Made by a program: the position numbers and the translations under genes. 64,000 nt of DNA from assembly GCA_021234155.1 (NCBI GenBank), contig JAJEKV010000002.1, positions 7,581,046 to 7,645,045 on the forward strand, in the 5' to 3' direction. This document shows positions 51,597 to 62,452 of this stretch, piece after piece (within the stretch, counting starts at the first letter, position 1; each line of letters starts with the position of its first letter). This DNA comes from Isoetes taiwanensis. Its lineage: Eukaryota; Streptophyta; Lycopodiopsida; Isoetales; Isoetaceae. Below the pieces are notes generated by a model. The model saw only the letters and a list, made by a program, of their open reading frames with translations. It had not been told where the DNA came from and did no database searches.

Positions 51597-54500
51597 GAAG
51601 TTTTCATACAAACAGGGTTGATTGACTATGGTGGTTTAGAAGAAAAGGCAAGGGACTACTCGACCACGCATATTAATATGTGGAGGAATTGCTTACCCTC
51701 GTGAATAGAAATATGTATAGCTTTGTGAAATTGCTAACAAATGTAGAGCAATATAAAATCAGTGGACTTGTAGCAGTTGAGATGAAAAACTAGGTGTTCC
51801 TTATTCCTTTCTTATTTTCTTTCAAAGTCATTAAGATAGGGCAGTGTTACATACAATTATTGGGCCCTAGGTCATATAGGACCACTAAATCTAAGGATTA
51901 TAGGTTTAAGGGACACATGGCATCAATGCATAAAAGTGCCAAATGTAAAGAGAAAGCACATTTTATCAAGTGTTAGTAGCACAACCAGTTAAGTGGGTGT
52001 TGCAAAGGAAGTACACTTAATTCACTGCTAATAGAGTTAGAGTGAAGTGATAGTGCCACTAGAGTTAAGATCTATATAAGAGATCAAGGATCCATATGGA
52101 AGGCATAAGCAAGAGAGCAAGGAAGATAGGATGTGGCTTTGTGGATCTAAGAACACTGCTTGGAGATGCAAATGAACCTGTGTGTCAAGATTGACGAACA
52201 AGATGATGATTGAATTTGTGTTTAATTTTATTAATCAAGCTATTTAGTGCTAATTTGATATTTCCAACATTGTTATCATTTCCATAAATCCATCTTACTT
52301 GCCATGTATGATGTACAATTTACTTAAGATTTAATGGTGTAGTTAGATCTTTCAAGCACTTGATCTAGGATTTGAGGTGCTAGGTTAAACAATTGATAAG
52401 TGTAATTTTATGATATGTGATCCAAAAAACTAATTTAACAGAGGGACTTATTCCCTTCGCTAAATGAATTGAATTTAAATGTTTTAGTCTTACGAGACCC
52501 ACAGAGACCAATCGGCCTATGGTACGAATACAAAAGTCCAAAGAAGCGCCTTGTCAAGCTCTGATTTAAAACCCCCATCCTAAAATAAGCTTTGTAAAGT
52601 TCCGGCAATATGGGATGAAATATATATATATATACATTATGTGTTTGTTGAGGGGCATATACCTGTGGGTGCATTATCTTCATGGACCCCATGGCAAAAG
52701 CGCGATAATTTAAAGGGGGTCGCTTTCTTCGGGGCAATCCGCATTCTTTTTACGAAGTAGGGGTTGTTTTTATGCATAATGCATGGTCTCGAAGCCCCCA
52801 GAGACCGCCGAGTCCCGCCGAAGTCTTCTCCCTGATCTTGTGTTCCTCGAGGTCGAGCTCCATCGAGGAAGCTTGTGGACGGCTCTACCGGTTTCACACC
52901 GCAAGGTAAGGTAGAGGTTGAGGTTAGTATAGAAGTTCGACATTGTAGTTAGGAATCTAAGCTCAATCGTGGATTAAATCCATTGTTACATCCCATAAAT
53001 CCGCTCTAAGGACCTAATCCGCTCTAATTTAAGGGGCTGCACTCATTCTCATATAACCCATCAAGATTTGATTCTTGTTTTTAAACTCATTCCAATGTCA
53101 CATGAGGATACAATCGTATCTCAATGTTTATTTTTTGAGAAAAATGATTGCATGTGGCTATCGTTGGTGCGGAAATACTTTGGCGTACTCTATACGGTAG
53201 CATTAATGCTTTTTAAGCTTTTTTAAGTTTTTATCTTTGGTTTTTAAAATCTTAGAATACGCTAACTAATATATACAACGCTAACATAATTATCATACTA
53301 GGAGGTAGATAGAAGAAAAAACGGAATATAGGTAAAAGGAATTATTTGAAGCAAAATTTATACCTTGGAACTGTTTTGTTCACTCGCTTCTATTTATCAA
53401 TTTACGGCGCAAGATCTTCGTAAGCAATATAGAAAAGAATCGAAATAAAATTAGTTGTGTAAAGAAGAAGAATGGAAAAGTTACCTTGGTCGACCGGTTT
53501 TGATCGGGCGCGAAGAACCGCTTCCCGGGTTTGCATGGTGCAAGAAAAACCTTTTCTTCATTGAGCAAAACCAAACCTCGGGTTCTATCTCGGTGATTCA
53601 AGCGTTTCTACATGCATGCGCCATAGTTCCAAAATCTTGTTTGCTAGACTAGAAAAATCTAAATGAAAGTCATTCGGAGGCATTAAGAATGGCTTTTTTT
53701 ACATTTTTGGATAACCCCGATGTGGTTGCAAACGCTGGGGAAAACGAGGGTTTTGTAAGAAGTACTTATGGTTAAAACGTTTTTAACAACACCGGTGAAT
53801 ACGCTTCACCAAACCGAGCTGTGCGGTGGTTCAAGCGATAGAAGTAGATGAATTCAGGATGCACCGAAGGGCAAAAGAGTTTTGCTTCCCGGGTTTCATT
53901 TAATTTGGATTCCTATTTCAGAAAGCAGAAGAGAGGCATTTTGTCATGAGAACACACGCGAGAAGTTGCATTTGCTTCAATGTGTTGGCTGTAACAACCT
54001 GCTAACCTCAGATTTAGCAGATAAAGAGTGTGATACTCTTGTCGATCTCAAACTTTGCATTGAATGTGCTATGCCGCCTTTAAGAAACCTCGATCCGGAA
54101 CTCTAACCATGTGGGATCGAGAATCTCCAAGTACTACGTGAAAGCGTGATTTAAAGGTATATAACTCTTACTCTAGCGACAATTCTTTTCTTGTATTTTT
54201 AGTTGTGGTATTAATCCTCCATATTGCTTTTATTAAAATTTTAGTGAACTTGAAGGAGAAGGTTCAAGACAAGTCGCCCTGATGCAACTGGGGCTTGCAA
54301 GGCCCGAGAAGTAGCAAAGCAGAGCAAACAGATCGATAGAAAAAGTGAGGAGCAAGCTTGTGGCAATCAATGCATGATGAATTTAACAATTTGGCGCGAC
54401 ACGAGGGATGGTAACCAAGTTCAAGATCTATTAAGCATGAATGGGCCAGTTGAATATGGGACAGCAGTTGAAGATATGTGGTACAACTTTTTGCCTCAAG

Positions 54501-55540
54501 ATTGCAAACAAAGCCCATTTGGATAAATATTTTGCTAGACAAGATTAGAACCATGATGATGAAAAAAACTTAGCCAGGTCTCAAGACTTTTGATTTCTGA
54601 TTTTGCTCCAAAGGTTTTCTAGGTTTTCTATTCCCTTAACTACCTCCTAATTATTTGCTACAATGATGAACGTAAAGTTTGTGTTGAAGCAAATAAGAAA
54701 CAAGTTCAAGGGTTGGCCGGAGGGTGAGCTTCGTAAATGGTCAATGGGGAATGGCACATCATTCCTAATTTTACATCCTTATGTTGAAAAACTTCAGCAA
54801 CCTTTACCGTGATCCTCATCACTTGTGACATTTGTTCATATGGGTCCTGAAACTTTTCACCAAGTGGTAAACTTTTTCCCTCCCGGTCAGCGGTGATGTA
54901 TCAAATTTGATTTCTCTCTTCTTTCTTCCCTGCCTTCTTCGTGACATGATTAAATGTGGCGAAGGTGTGATATTATGCTTCAAATATGGCGATATCATCA
55001 CCTCCCAAGCCCTTGTTAAAAAGTATGAGAAAAGTCGCAAAAAACTTGGTCGGCCATCCAAGTTCTCCACACTGGAAGCGAAACAACAGTCATTGTTTAC
55101 CTTTTTACCACGAGGTCTGACTATTCCCTAAATGGTCCAGAGGATTGATTTGCAAAGAATGGTGGGACATGAATTAAGCATAATATTTTCTTTCCCTAGG
55201 AGAAGGATGCGCGGTGCTAGCGACATTTGGTATTTGGATTCCATTGGCAAGTATGCGGGGTGCAAACTCAATAATCAAAGCTTGAGATTTCAACAAATAT
55301 TAATCAGCTCTGGAGACCATTGTACCATTGTATTTATGTAGATGGAGCTAATAGAATGTTATAGGATGTTAATATGGATTAACATTTAATAGGAAGTTAC
55401 TGGATGTTATTAATATTTTAATTTAGGCAGCCGTAGTTATTTACAGACAGATTATTGCAGCGGACAAGACCCATGATAGCGACCGGGTCAGAGTCATGGA
55501 GGATATTTAAACCGGTCATGAGGTAGGGAATGGGAACATA
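51597..55540. other. intergenic, no gene recognised; TA microsatellite
   Basis: A (TA)7 run lies at 52621-52634. Minus-strand frames at 52435-52897 and plus-strand frames at 53455-53652, 53882-54106 and 54907-55131 are somewhat protein-like but broken. The 53882 frame has CVGCNN...CIEC, reminiscent of a zinc-binding pair, without a family match. Confidence 0.35.
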
Positions 55541-56090
55541 GGCATTCAATTATTTTATAGAATGAAGCATGATGTTGCTGATCCAGATGAGTTTACATTT
55601 TCTAGCATTCTTAAATCTTGCCGTGCCTTAGGTTCCAAAGAGCATGGTAGGAATATTCATCAATTGTTTTACAAAATGGATTTCAATTTGATATTGTAGC
55701 GAAGTACCTGTAGATACGTATACGGTAAAGCTTGAAGAGTGCCGTGAAAGCATTTGATAGATTACCCAATCCTCGATGTGGTGGTATTACGGGCCGCGAA
55801 TTATTGCGCGATATGCCGTGCATGAGAAAGGCCTACTTGCATTGCAACATTTTGAGGAAATGCAGCTTCAAGGGAAAATCCTAGCAAAGGCACATTTTTG
55901 AATGCCCTCAAAGCATGCACTTTCACTGGGATCATACCGCAATGTAGACAGATCCATGAGCACATTATTTTACATGGTCTGCAATTTGATTTAATGGTCT
56001 ACAGTTTGATTTAATGGCCTAAAGCCAGACGGAATCACATATATAAGCATCTTAAATGCATCTGGCTGCATTTGTGACTTGAGTCATGGC
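55541..56090 (+). pseudogene. broken PLS-type pentatricopeptide repeat (PPR) gene copy
   Basis: PPR proteins bind RNA in plastids and mitochondria. Successive fragments in shifting frames match PLS-type PPR text: DPDEFTFSSILKSCRALGSK and NIHQ near 55580-55660, then FLNALKACTFTGIIPQCRQI with HEHIILHGLQFDLMVY near 55890-56000, then KPDGITYISILNASGC near 56021-56065 followed by DLSHG. In-frame stops and shifts (for example at about 55697, and between 55740 and 55860) make it non-coding. A 20-bp duplication of TTTGATTTAATGG text lies at 55983-56018. Only part of a PPR gene is present, with no start or DYW/E end. Confidence 0.8.
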
Positions 56091-56999
56091 GCATGTGACA
56101 GCTGCAATGCTTGAAATACTCATTGCAGTTTTGCAAATGTGATCAGAACTACACAGCTTGAAATACCCATAGTGAAGACACGGCTGTAGAATCTTCAAGT
56201 TATGGAAGGGCAATATGAATGAGCAGATATAACAAACTCATCATTTATGAGGCAATCTTTACATGTTCAAGCAGATGCAATGTGGATCAGAAATCGTGAA
56301 TGGTTAAAATGCATCCATTGCTATGTGTGTTCAGAGTAATGTACAGAGATAAACAAATTATTTGTTTCAAGCATTGATAATAGTAGTGAACAGTAACGAG
56401 GCAATACAGTTTGAATACTGTTTTCTCTCAACCATTGAATGTTTTGCATTATATTATAACTATTTGCAATAATACAAGTTAAAAGGTTTCAATTCTTACT
56501 AAGGAAGTTTGATATTGAGGGATTAAATTTTGTTTCTCTCTTTATAGTGTCTGCTAGTGATGGCCCCAATGGAGCAGGCCCAACTGGCGCAGGATAAACG
56601 GTAAGCAGGACGAAAAGCCAAATAAAAGTAAGTATCGATGTGGCTATTACTGGCTTTTAGGTAAATAAGTAAGTTTAGGGTGGGCTTAGTTAGTGATATT
56701 GAGTATTCAATGTAAAACCGTGCAGGATGCTTCTATCAAGTTTGTAAGAAGTATTGCAAGGTGTATAGATATAATAATAATAAAGTGGATTTAAAGCCTT
56801 TTTCTGGGGACATTATTAGAATGAACCGTATAGTGGAGCCTATGTGAGGATTTCAGCATTCCGGGTGTTAAGAAAGCAATAGTTGGAACGCTTCTCGATG
56901 AGTGCTGCCTTCCTATCTTGTCTAATAATCACTTAATGTACGCCTTGTTCCACATTCCAAAGCAGAGACTTCAGGATGAGAGTATCCTCAGATGAGCCC
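56091..56999. other. intergenic, nothing recognised
   Basis: AT-rich DNA between the PPR relic and the left LTR. No gene is recognised. Confidence 0.5.
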
Positions 57000-59688
57000 T
57001 CGGGCGGGTTAACACCGTACAATTGATGTAAGCAACTAATACAATTTAGTATGATTATGAGGGACCATTAAACCGAGCATCGAGTTGGAAAATACATACA
57101 TGGTATGTATATGCCGCTATACGTGAAATCTATAAAATGCTAAATTGTGGTGAGGAATTGAGGTTTTGGCCTCTATGAAAACCTTCGAGGAGGAGCTCGC
57201 GAAGGAGATTTTGGAGTGCGAGTAGGACAACTGCAAAGACAAAGATAATCGTGGGTGGTTTACAAAATTACATCAGATGTTAGGACGATTGAATTTGGTT
57301 TTAGGGCTAAGAAATACCTATGGAGCTTATTAGAGTATGAATTATAATTATGGGAATATTAATTGCAAGCAATAGACTGCGGGTTAATTGGCATTATGCT
57401 TGATTAAAATTTGAAGGGTTTGGTTTGGCCTAGTTCTTAAGGAAAAATCTGGTCGGATGCTGAGTGAACCACCAGGGAAGAACCAAATGTGAAAGACGAG
57501 CCAAAGGTGAGTAGGAGGGACTCGGAGTTAATTAAAAGCAATCATATTGGAGTACAGCAGTTTGCTAATATTGAGGTGGCCAGAGAAGATCCGAATGCCC
57601 TAAGGCCTACATTGGTCCAAAACGTAATCAAATTTGTTAAAAAGGGCTAATAGAAAGATTAAAAGGAAAGATAAAGCCTGAATTGGGGCTTCTAGCCGCC
57701 GTGACTCACAAGTATCACACTTCAAAATCCCACCTAAAGGGTCGGAACTAGCCGAGGGCCGGATGCAGTACATCAGCCTTTAGGAGGCCAGATCCAGAAG
57801 AAACCGAAGGCCCTAAAGCCTTCGCTTGAGCTTTGCCGGGTCAAGACCGCTAAAGTCGGGGCAGAACCTCAAAAGAAATGATAAGAATAAAAGCTAAGGT
57901 TAGAAGTTATTAAACAAATAGGGTTAGAGTAAGGTTAGAGTAATGATAACATAAAAATAACAATATTAAGCTCAAACAAAAGGTACCATGGGGGTTGCCA
58001 TGGGATTAAACCTGCTAGCTAGGGTTCTGGAGGCCGGGCGAGTCACTGCTAGAGGATGGTATCCGCACATTAAGTTAATATTTGCACAGTAAATTACATG
58101 ACTTAATGCGAAATCATGGTCGTCTTCATTAAGTTAGTATTAACAAGAAGCTTGGATAAGGAAACGGAATGCTAATGAAATAGAAGGGAAACTCACCTAT
58201 AATTACTACATTAATCATATAACGAGGCTACGATCTTTCCTCGCGGGGAGAAAGAGGTTGAAAGCATGAATTTGCCGCTGCATGGCATGTATCGGAAATG
58301 GAACCGAAATTTTATAGTTGCAAACTAGGACGAATCTAGAGAAATCCATTGATCAAGGTTCGGTTAGTAAGGAACTAAGGGTAAAATTAGGAATGTTATG
58401 TGGTCATGGTTGTTATGCATGTTATATGTCATTACCCATAAGGATTGCTGGATAAGTGTTAATGTGGCATGGTTATGGCCTTTGTGATGCACATGTAAAA
58501 GGAAATGCATAGGGATTTGCATTTGAGCCATATTTTGGCTTTGCATTACCATCATACATGATAAATGTGTAGGAAATGTGAAGCTAAGGATGGCATTTAA
58601 ATCGCGGGTGGAAATATTGCATAAGTGCATAATCTCCCCGGGCCTGAGTCCATGCTGGCTTGACTTTGGCGTTGTATTTGTGCGATATCCGCATTGTTAT
58701 CCCTCGGGCCGATTCTTTGCCGCCATACGGCGTATGGTCCTAGTGTTGGACGCGTGGATGGGTGTGTACGATGAGGCAAACCCCTCACCGCATTAGTTGC
58801 AGGCCCCGATCAACCGGATGGCATGTTAGAATCGCAGGTAATCGAGCGCTTACGAGATTGCTAATGGCTGTAACATGAGGTATTATTTGGCATATGTATG
58901 CAAACTAACTCCGTGGGTGGATGCAGGGACTATTGGTGGTAAGCTTGCATAGGTGCTATGTTATAAGCCTATGCATGAATCGTGGAATAAATTACTAATC
59001 GTGATATTTCTTTATTAGTTAAAATGACTTTAGCTAAACTTGCCCGATATTAATCCCAAAACTTTCCTGCGGGTTTAGCCAAACTCCTACACATTTTTCT
59101 CTCATACTTCTAGCTTAGCTAAACTAACCCAAACAAAGAACCTAAAATTTCTATGGTGTGGGCCAACAAAAATATTGGGCTTCAAATACACCTTTTTTCA
59201 ACATATTCCATTTATTTCGTCATTTTCGCGGAAACATTCTAAAATAATGTTAACTAACAAAGTCTAGACTCAAATTAATCTCATAATGCTAGAAACTAAA
59301 CTACTTAATCATATATTTCCATGTAAACTAGAATGATATTAGCTAAACTAGCCCGGAATTAATTCTAAAAGCTCTATGGTTTAGCCAAACAATACAAAAT
59401 TTCATTCTCCCTTCCATTTACTCTTAGCCAAATTTGTTTGAAAAATGTGCTAAAAATTGCCAAATAGCTAAGTTTAGCCCTTTAAATTATCTCCATGGCA
59501 TGAATAGTTCCTAGAATGCTCCAAACCCCACTTCTTTAGTCTCTGTGGACTCCGTCCCCAGGTTGGTGTAAGCAAGTAGAAATGATGGAGCCGAAAGTGC
59601 TACCATGCTAGTCATGCTAGTAGTAATATATCCGGAATCAACATGATCCTAAGTCAGCTTCTGAGAGGCCACCAAGTGCTCCATTACA
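57000..59688 (+). repeat. 5' LTR of a Ty3/gypsy-type retrotransposon (~2.7 kb)
   Basis: From about 57000 the sequence aligns with 62453-64000 for the full length available. Shared landmarks include GGGACCATTAA, GGAATATTAATTG, AAGCTAAGGTTAGAAGTTAT, AGTAAATTACATGACTTAAT and GGGGAGAAAGAGGTTG. The right end is TTACA (59684-59688), two bases before the primer-binding site. The left end is blurred; the TGTAACGACTGG that opens the other LTR is not preserved. An internal duplication with an offset of about 308 bp covers 58990-59120 and 59298-59430 (TTAGCTAAACT.GCCCG then GTTTAGCCAAAC). The LTR is long for its short internal region. Confidence 0.85.
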
Positions 59689-59690
59689 AT

Positions 59691-59702
59691 TGGTATCGAG
59701 CA
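59691..59702 (+). other. retrotransposon primer-binding site (initiator Met tRNA type)
   Basis: TGGTATCGAGC lies two bases after the 5' LTR end. The usual plant site, complementary to the 3' end of initiator Met tRNA, is TGGTATCAGAGC. The copy here differs by one missing A within CAG. Confidence 0.85.
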
Positions 59703-60000
59703 TTAGTTGATCTTGAATGCTTTGAGATTAGGGATTTGAGCGATCTTGAGGGATTGGCTAATGATGTTTCAGATATGCGTAGTAGAGGAAACCATGGATC
59801 GGGTGATGCTAGTGGTAACCGAGTTGGAGCCGATGGAGTCTCCGATGTTACAAGCATTTTGCAAGCAATTCAACGGTGCTTTGCAAAGACATTGCATCCC
59901 ATCAAAAGAGTGAAGCCGGAGAAAGCTATAGAGAAGGTAATCGGCTGATACCAAGAGGGAAGCGCCGCCTAATCGGGAGAACGAACCGGATGATGCTGGA
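59703..60000 (+). pseudogene. gag-like leading part of the retrotransposon
   Basis: An open frame runs from the primer-binding site to 59948. It includes SDVTSILQAIQRCFAKTLHP and then a basic stretch (KRVKPEKAIEKVI). Its place right after the primer-binding site is that of gag, which makes the capsid. Similarity to a named gag family could not be seen, so the call rests on position. Confidence 0.4.
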
Positions 60001-60640
60001 TGCATGGCCTGCGGGAGGGAGAGTTTTATTTTGACCAGCTAAGGTAGAGGCGAAGGCGTAAAGGCCAATGAGCGTTTTAAAGTTTGTTCGACATTGGGTG
60101 CCAGATTGTCCTAATACCGTGACATATGGTGGGTATAATCGCCCACAAGATCTGAAAATCACCGAGGAGGAAGGCAAAATCACCATCAAGGCACCTAAGA
60201 CAATGCACCTAGGCAGGGACAAGGAAGGTGGCCCATGATGGGGACCGAAAGTGATAGAGGTTATAGAAGAGAGGATAAAGGGTAGTCAGGGCAGCAAGAG
60301 ATCAAGAAAGAGGAGAAGCAACGGGCTGCCACCATCTCGAGATCCGCCATCGAGATCTCAAAGTGGAGTGGCAATGGGATGGTCAAGTCACTGCTATTTG
60401 GCGCGCTGCATTATTGATGGATGCTCAGCTTGTTTTTCTATTGATGGATTAAGGCGGTCGAAAGGCCTTGAATTTAAGGCGGGAATATGGTGTCTCATGC
60501 TGATTGAGGTTATTAGCCTTGGAAAAGCATGATGCCATACCGAAATGATAACTGGCCAAGAAATTTTTCAAGAATTCAGAAGAGGCGCTTTGATCTCGAG
60601 CTCCCTATTTGAAGATATTTGATATGGACCAGCCCATCCT
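60001..60640. other. internal retrotransposon DNA where protease and RT would be expected
   Basis: Frames are broken. I see no DTG/DSG protease motif and no YxDD reverse transcriptase motif. This is probably a deletion remnant. Confidence 0.4.
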
Positions 60641-60975
60641 TTTAAGTGGCCGTGATGCCTCCCCGGAAAGGCCATTGGTGGAGCTTTGATGCGTAATGGT
60701 AAGGTTTGTGCCTACACATCTCGGTGAAATTGTCGCCAGCCAGAGAGAATCATCCAAGACATGACGGAGATGTTGGCAATTATACATGCTTTATGCATGG
60801 AGGCACTACCTATTAGGGTCGCCATTTCATTGAAGACCTGACCATCAATATCTGAAATTTTTAGAAGCAGTCAGATTTGAGCAATAGGCACGAGATGGAT
60901 GCAACTTAGAAGAATACGATTTTGAGGTTGAGATCGCAATGCAAGGGAGAATGTGATAGCAGAGCGCCTCGGCCC
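60641..60975 (+). pseudogene. retrotransposon RNase H domain, frameshifted
   Basis: In successive frames one reads DAS, then KAIGGALMRNGKVCAYTSR, then ENHP, EMLAIIHAL, ISLKT, RHEMDAT-like or ARWMQL-like text, and GRENVIAERL-like text before the CCTCGGCCCC stretch. This matches the order of motifs in the RNase H domain that degrades the RNA strand during reverse transcription. At least four frame changes break it. Confidence 0.75.
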
Positions 60976-61184
60976 CCAGAGGGTCCTTGACCCTATTAGT
61001 GTGTCGTGGCCAATGGGATGCTCATCTCATGGATAAGGTGGCAAGAGACCCAGATTTTGGGCCTACGGGTTGCCGCGATCAAACAAGTGGTCTACCGAAG
61101 CTCTCACAACACTCAAGTATCCAATGGAGTTTTGTATTATAAAGGTCGTAATCGCATTCCTGAGGATTTGAGTTGGTGAATGGA

Positions 61185-61960
61185 GGCTTTATATAAAGCT
61201 ATGATATACATTTATGGACATCCTGTGGTGCACAAGACTCAAGGAAGGCCGTATTTACGAATTTCTTTTTCTGGCCGGTAAGGGCGAAATGTTATATGTG
61301 GCAAAATGTTTAGCATGTTAGAAGGTCAAGCTTCAAGCGATCTAAAGTCCTCGGGGAGCTCGCAGAACCATTGGAAGTTCCTTCATCCAAATGGGAAATG
61401 CATTGGCATGGACTTTATTGTAGATCCACCTATCGAGAGCGTGATATAATGCCATTTGCTGTGGTAGACATATTGTCTAAGCCGGAAAGCACATTTTATG
61501 CCGCATTAAAGATGATAAATGCATGTTTTGGATATCCCAAGTTATTTGTTAAGGAAATTTTTTAGGATTGCACAGGCGCTAATGATTACACTCTGTAGAT
61601 CGAGACTCAGTTTATGAGTCATTTCTCGCAAGGATTGTCCTTAACGTGGAACTAAGCCAAATACTAGCACTGCATACCATCCCCAAACGTGACGCAAGTG
61701 GAGCCAGTAACCGTGCATTGGAGGATATGTTAAGAATCGTATGTGCCGTTCTTGGCATGGATTCTCATTTGCATTTGGCGTAGCCTTCTATGCATAAATA
61801 ATAATGCATCAAGAATCTAAAATCGATGAGTCCCTTGAGGCAATGTATGGCAAAGAATGCCGCATGTCCCCCCTCAATTGGAGGGATCTACTCTGTAATG
61901 TGGAGATGGCCAATGAGGTGGCCCAGATTTGTATATGCGTATTAAATTGAGAAGATCTCT
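61185..61960 (+). pseudogene. retrotransposon integrase, frameshifted
   Basis: The zinc-binding region appears as GHP-VHKTQGR (about 61217-61247), then a Cys pair around 61297-61320 (AKCLAC). The core begins LEVPSSKWEM, continues in another frame as CIGMDFIVDPPIE with the first catalytic Asp, and then reads FAVVDILSK. Further on, DRDSV-like text at about 61598 and NRALED-like text at about 61715 correspond to the later core. EAMYGKECRMSPLNW-like text follows at about 61838. Stops and shifts make it non-functional as read. Confidence 0.8.
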
Positions 61961-62452
61961 ATTTAATCTCGCAGCCGCTCCGTAATAGGCAGAAGCAAAG
62001 TATGCTAACAAAAGATGTAAACCTTTGGAATTCACCAGGGCCGTGATGTAGTTTTACCGGATTAATCCCAAGCAGAGCTCATTGGCATTTAAAAGTGCGG
62101 AAAGTGGGCCCAAGATATGCGTGGATCTTTAAGATATTGGAACGATCGGGCAAGGTACTACAGTTAAATTACTCTCCGCATGTTAGGGTGCATAATAATG
62201 TGTTCCTATGTGAGCAACTTGTGGAGAAAGTGGATGCCTTTTGATCCACGTGATATGCTTGGCTTCTGTTTTATGATTAGTAAGCAGATGAATTTTTGTA
62301 CCTCACTGCTATTGGATCTTACAAACCTGAGACAATACGCTTCAAGACTCGACAACTACAAGATTTTGGTAATGGGAGGATTCAGTGATTCTCTTCGCCA
62401 ATTTCGAAGCCCGCCCACATGAGGACATGGGTTGGGTAAATTTGAAGGAGAA

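Noticed and set aside
60001-60640. Degenerate reverse transcriptase in the LTR element
   Set aside because: No YxDD or flanking RT motif was seen in any frame, and the space is too short for protease plus RT.
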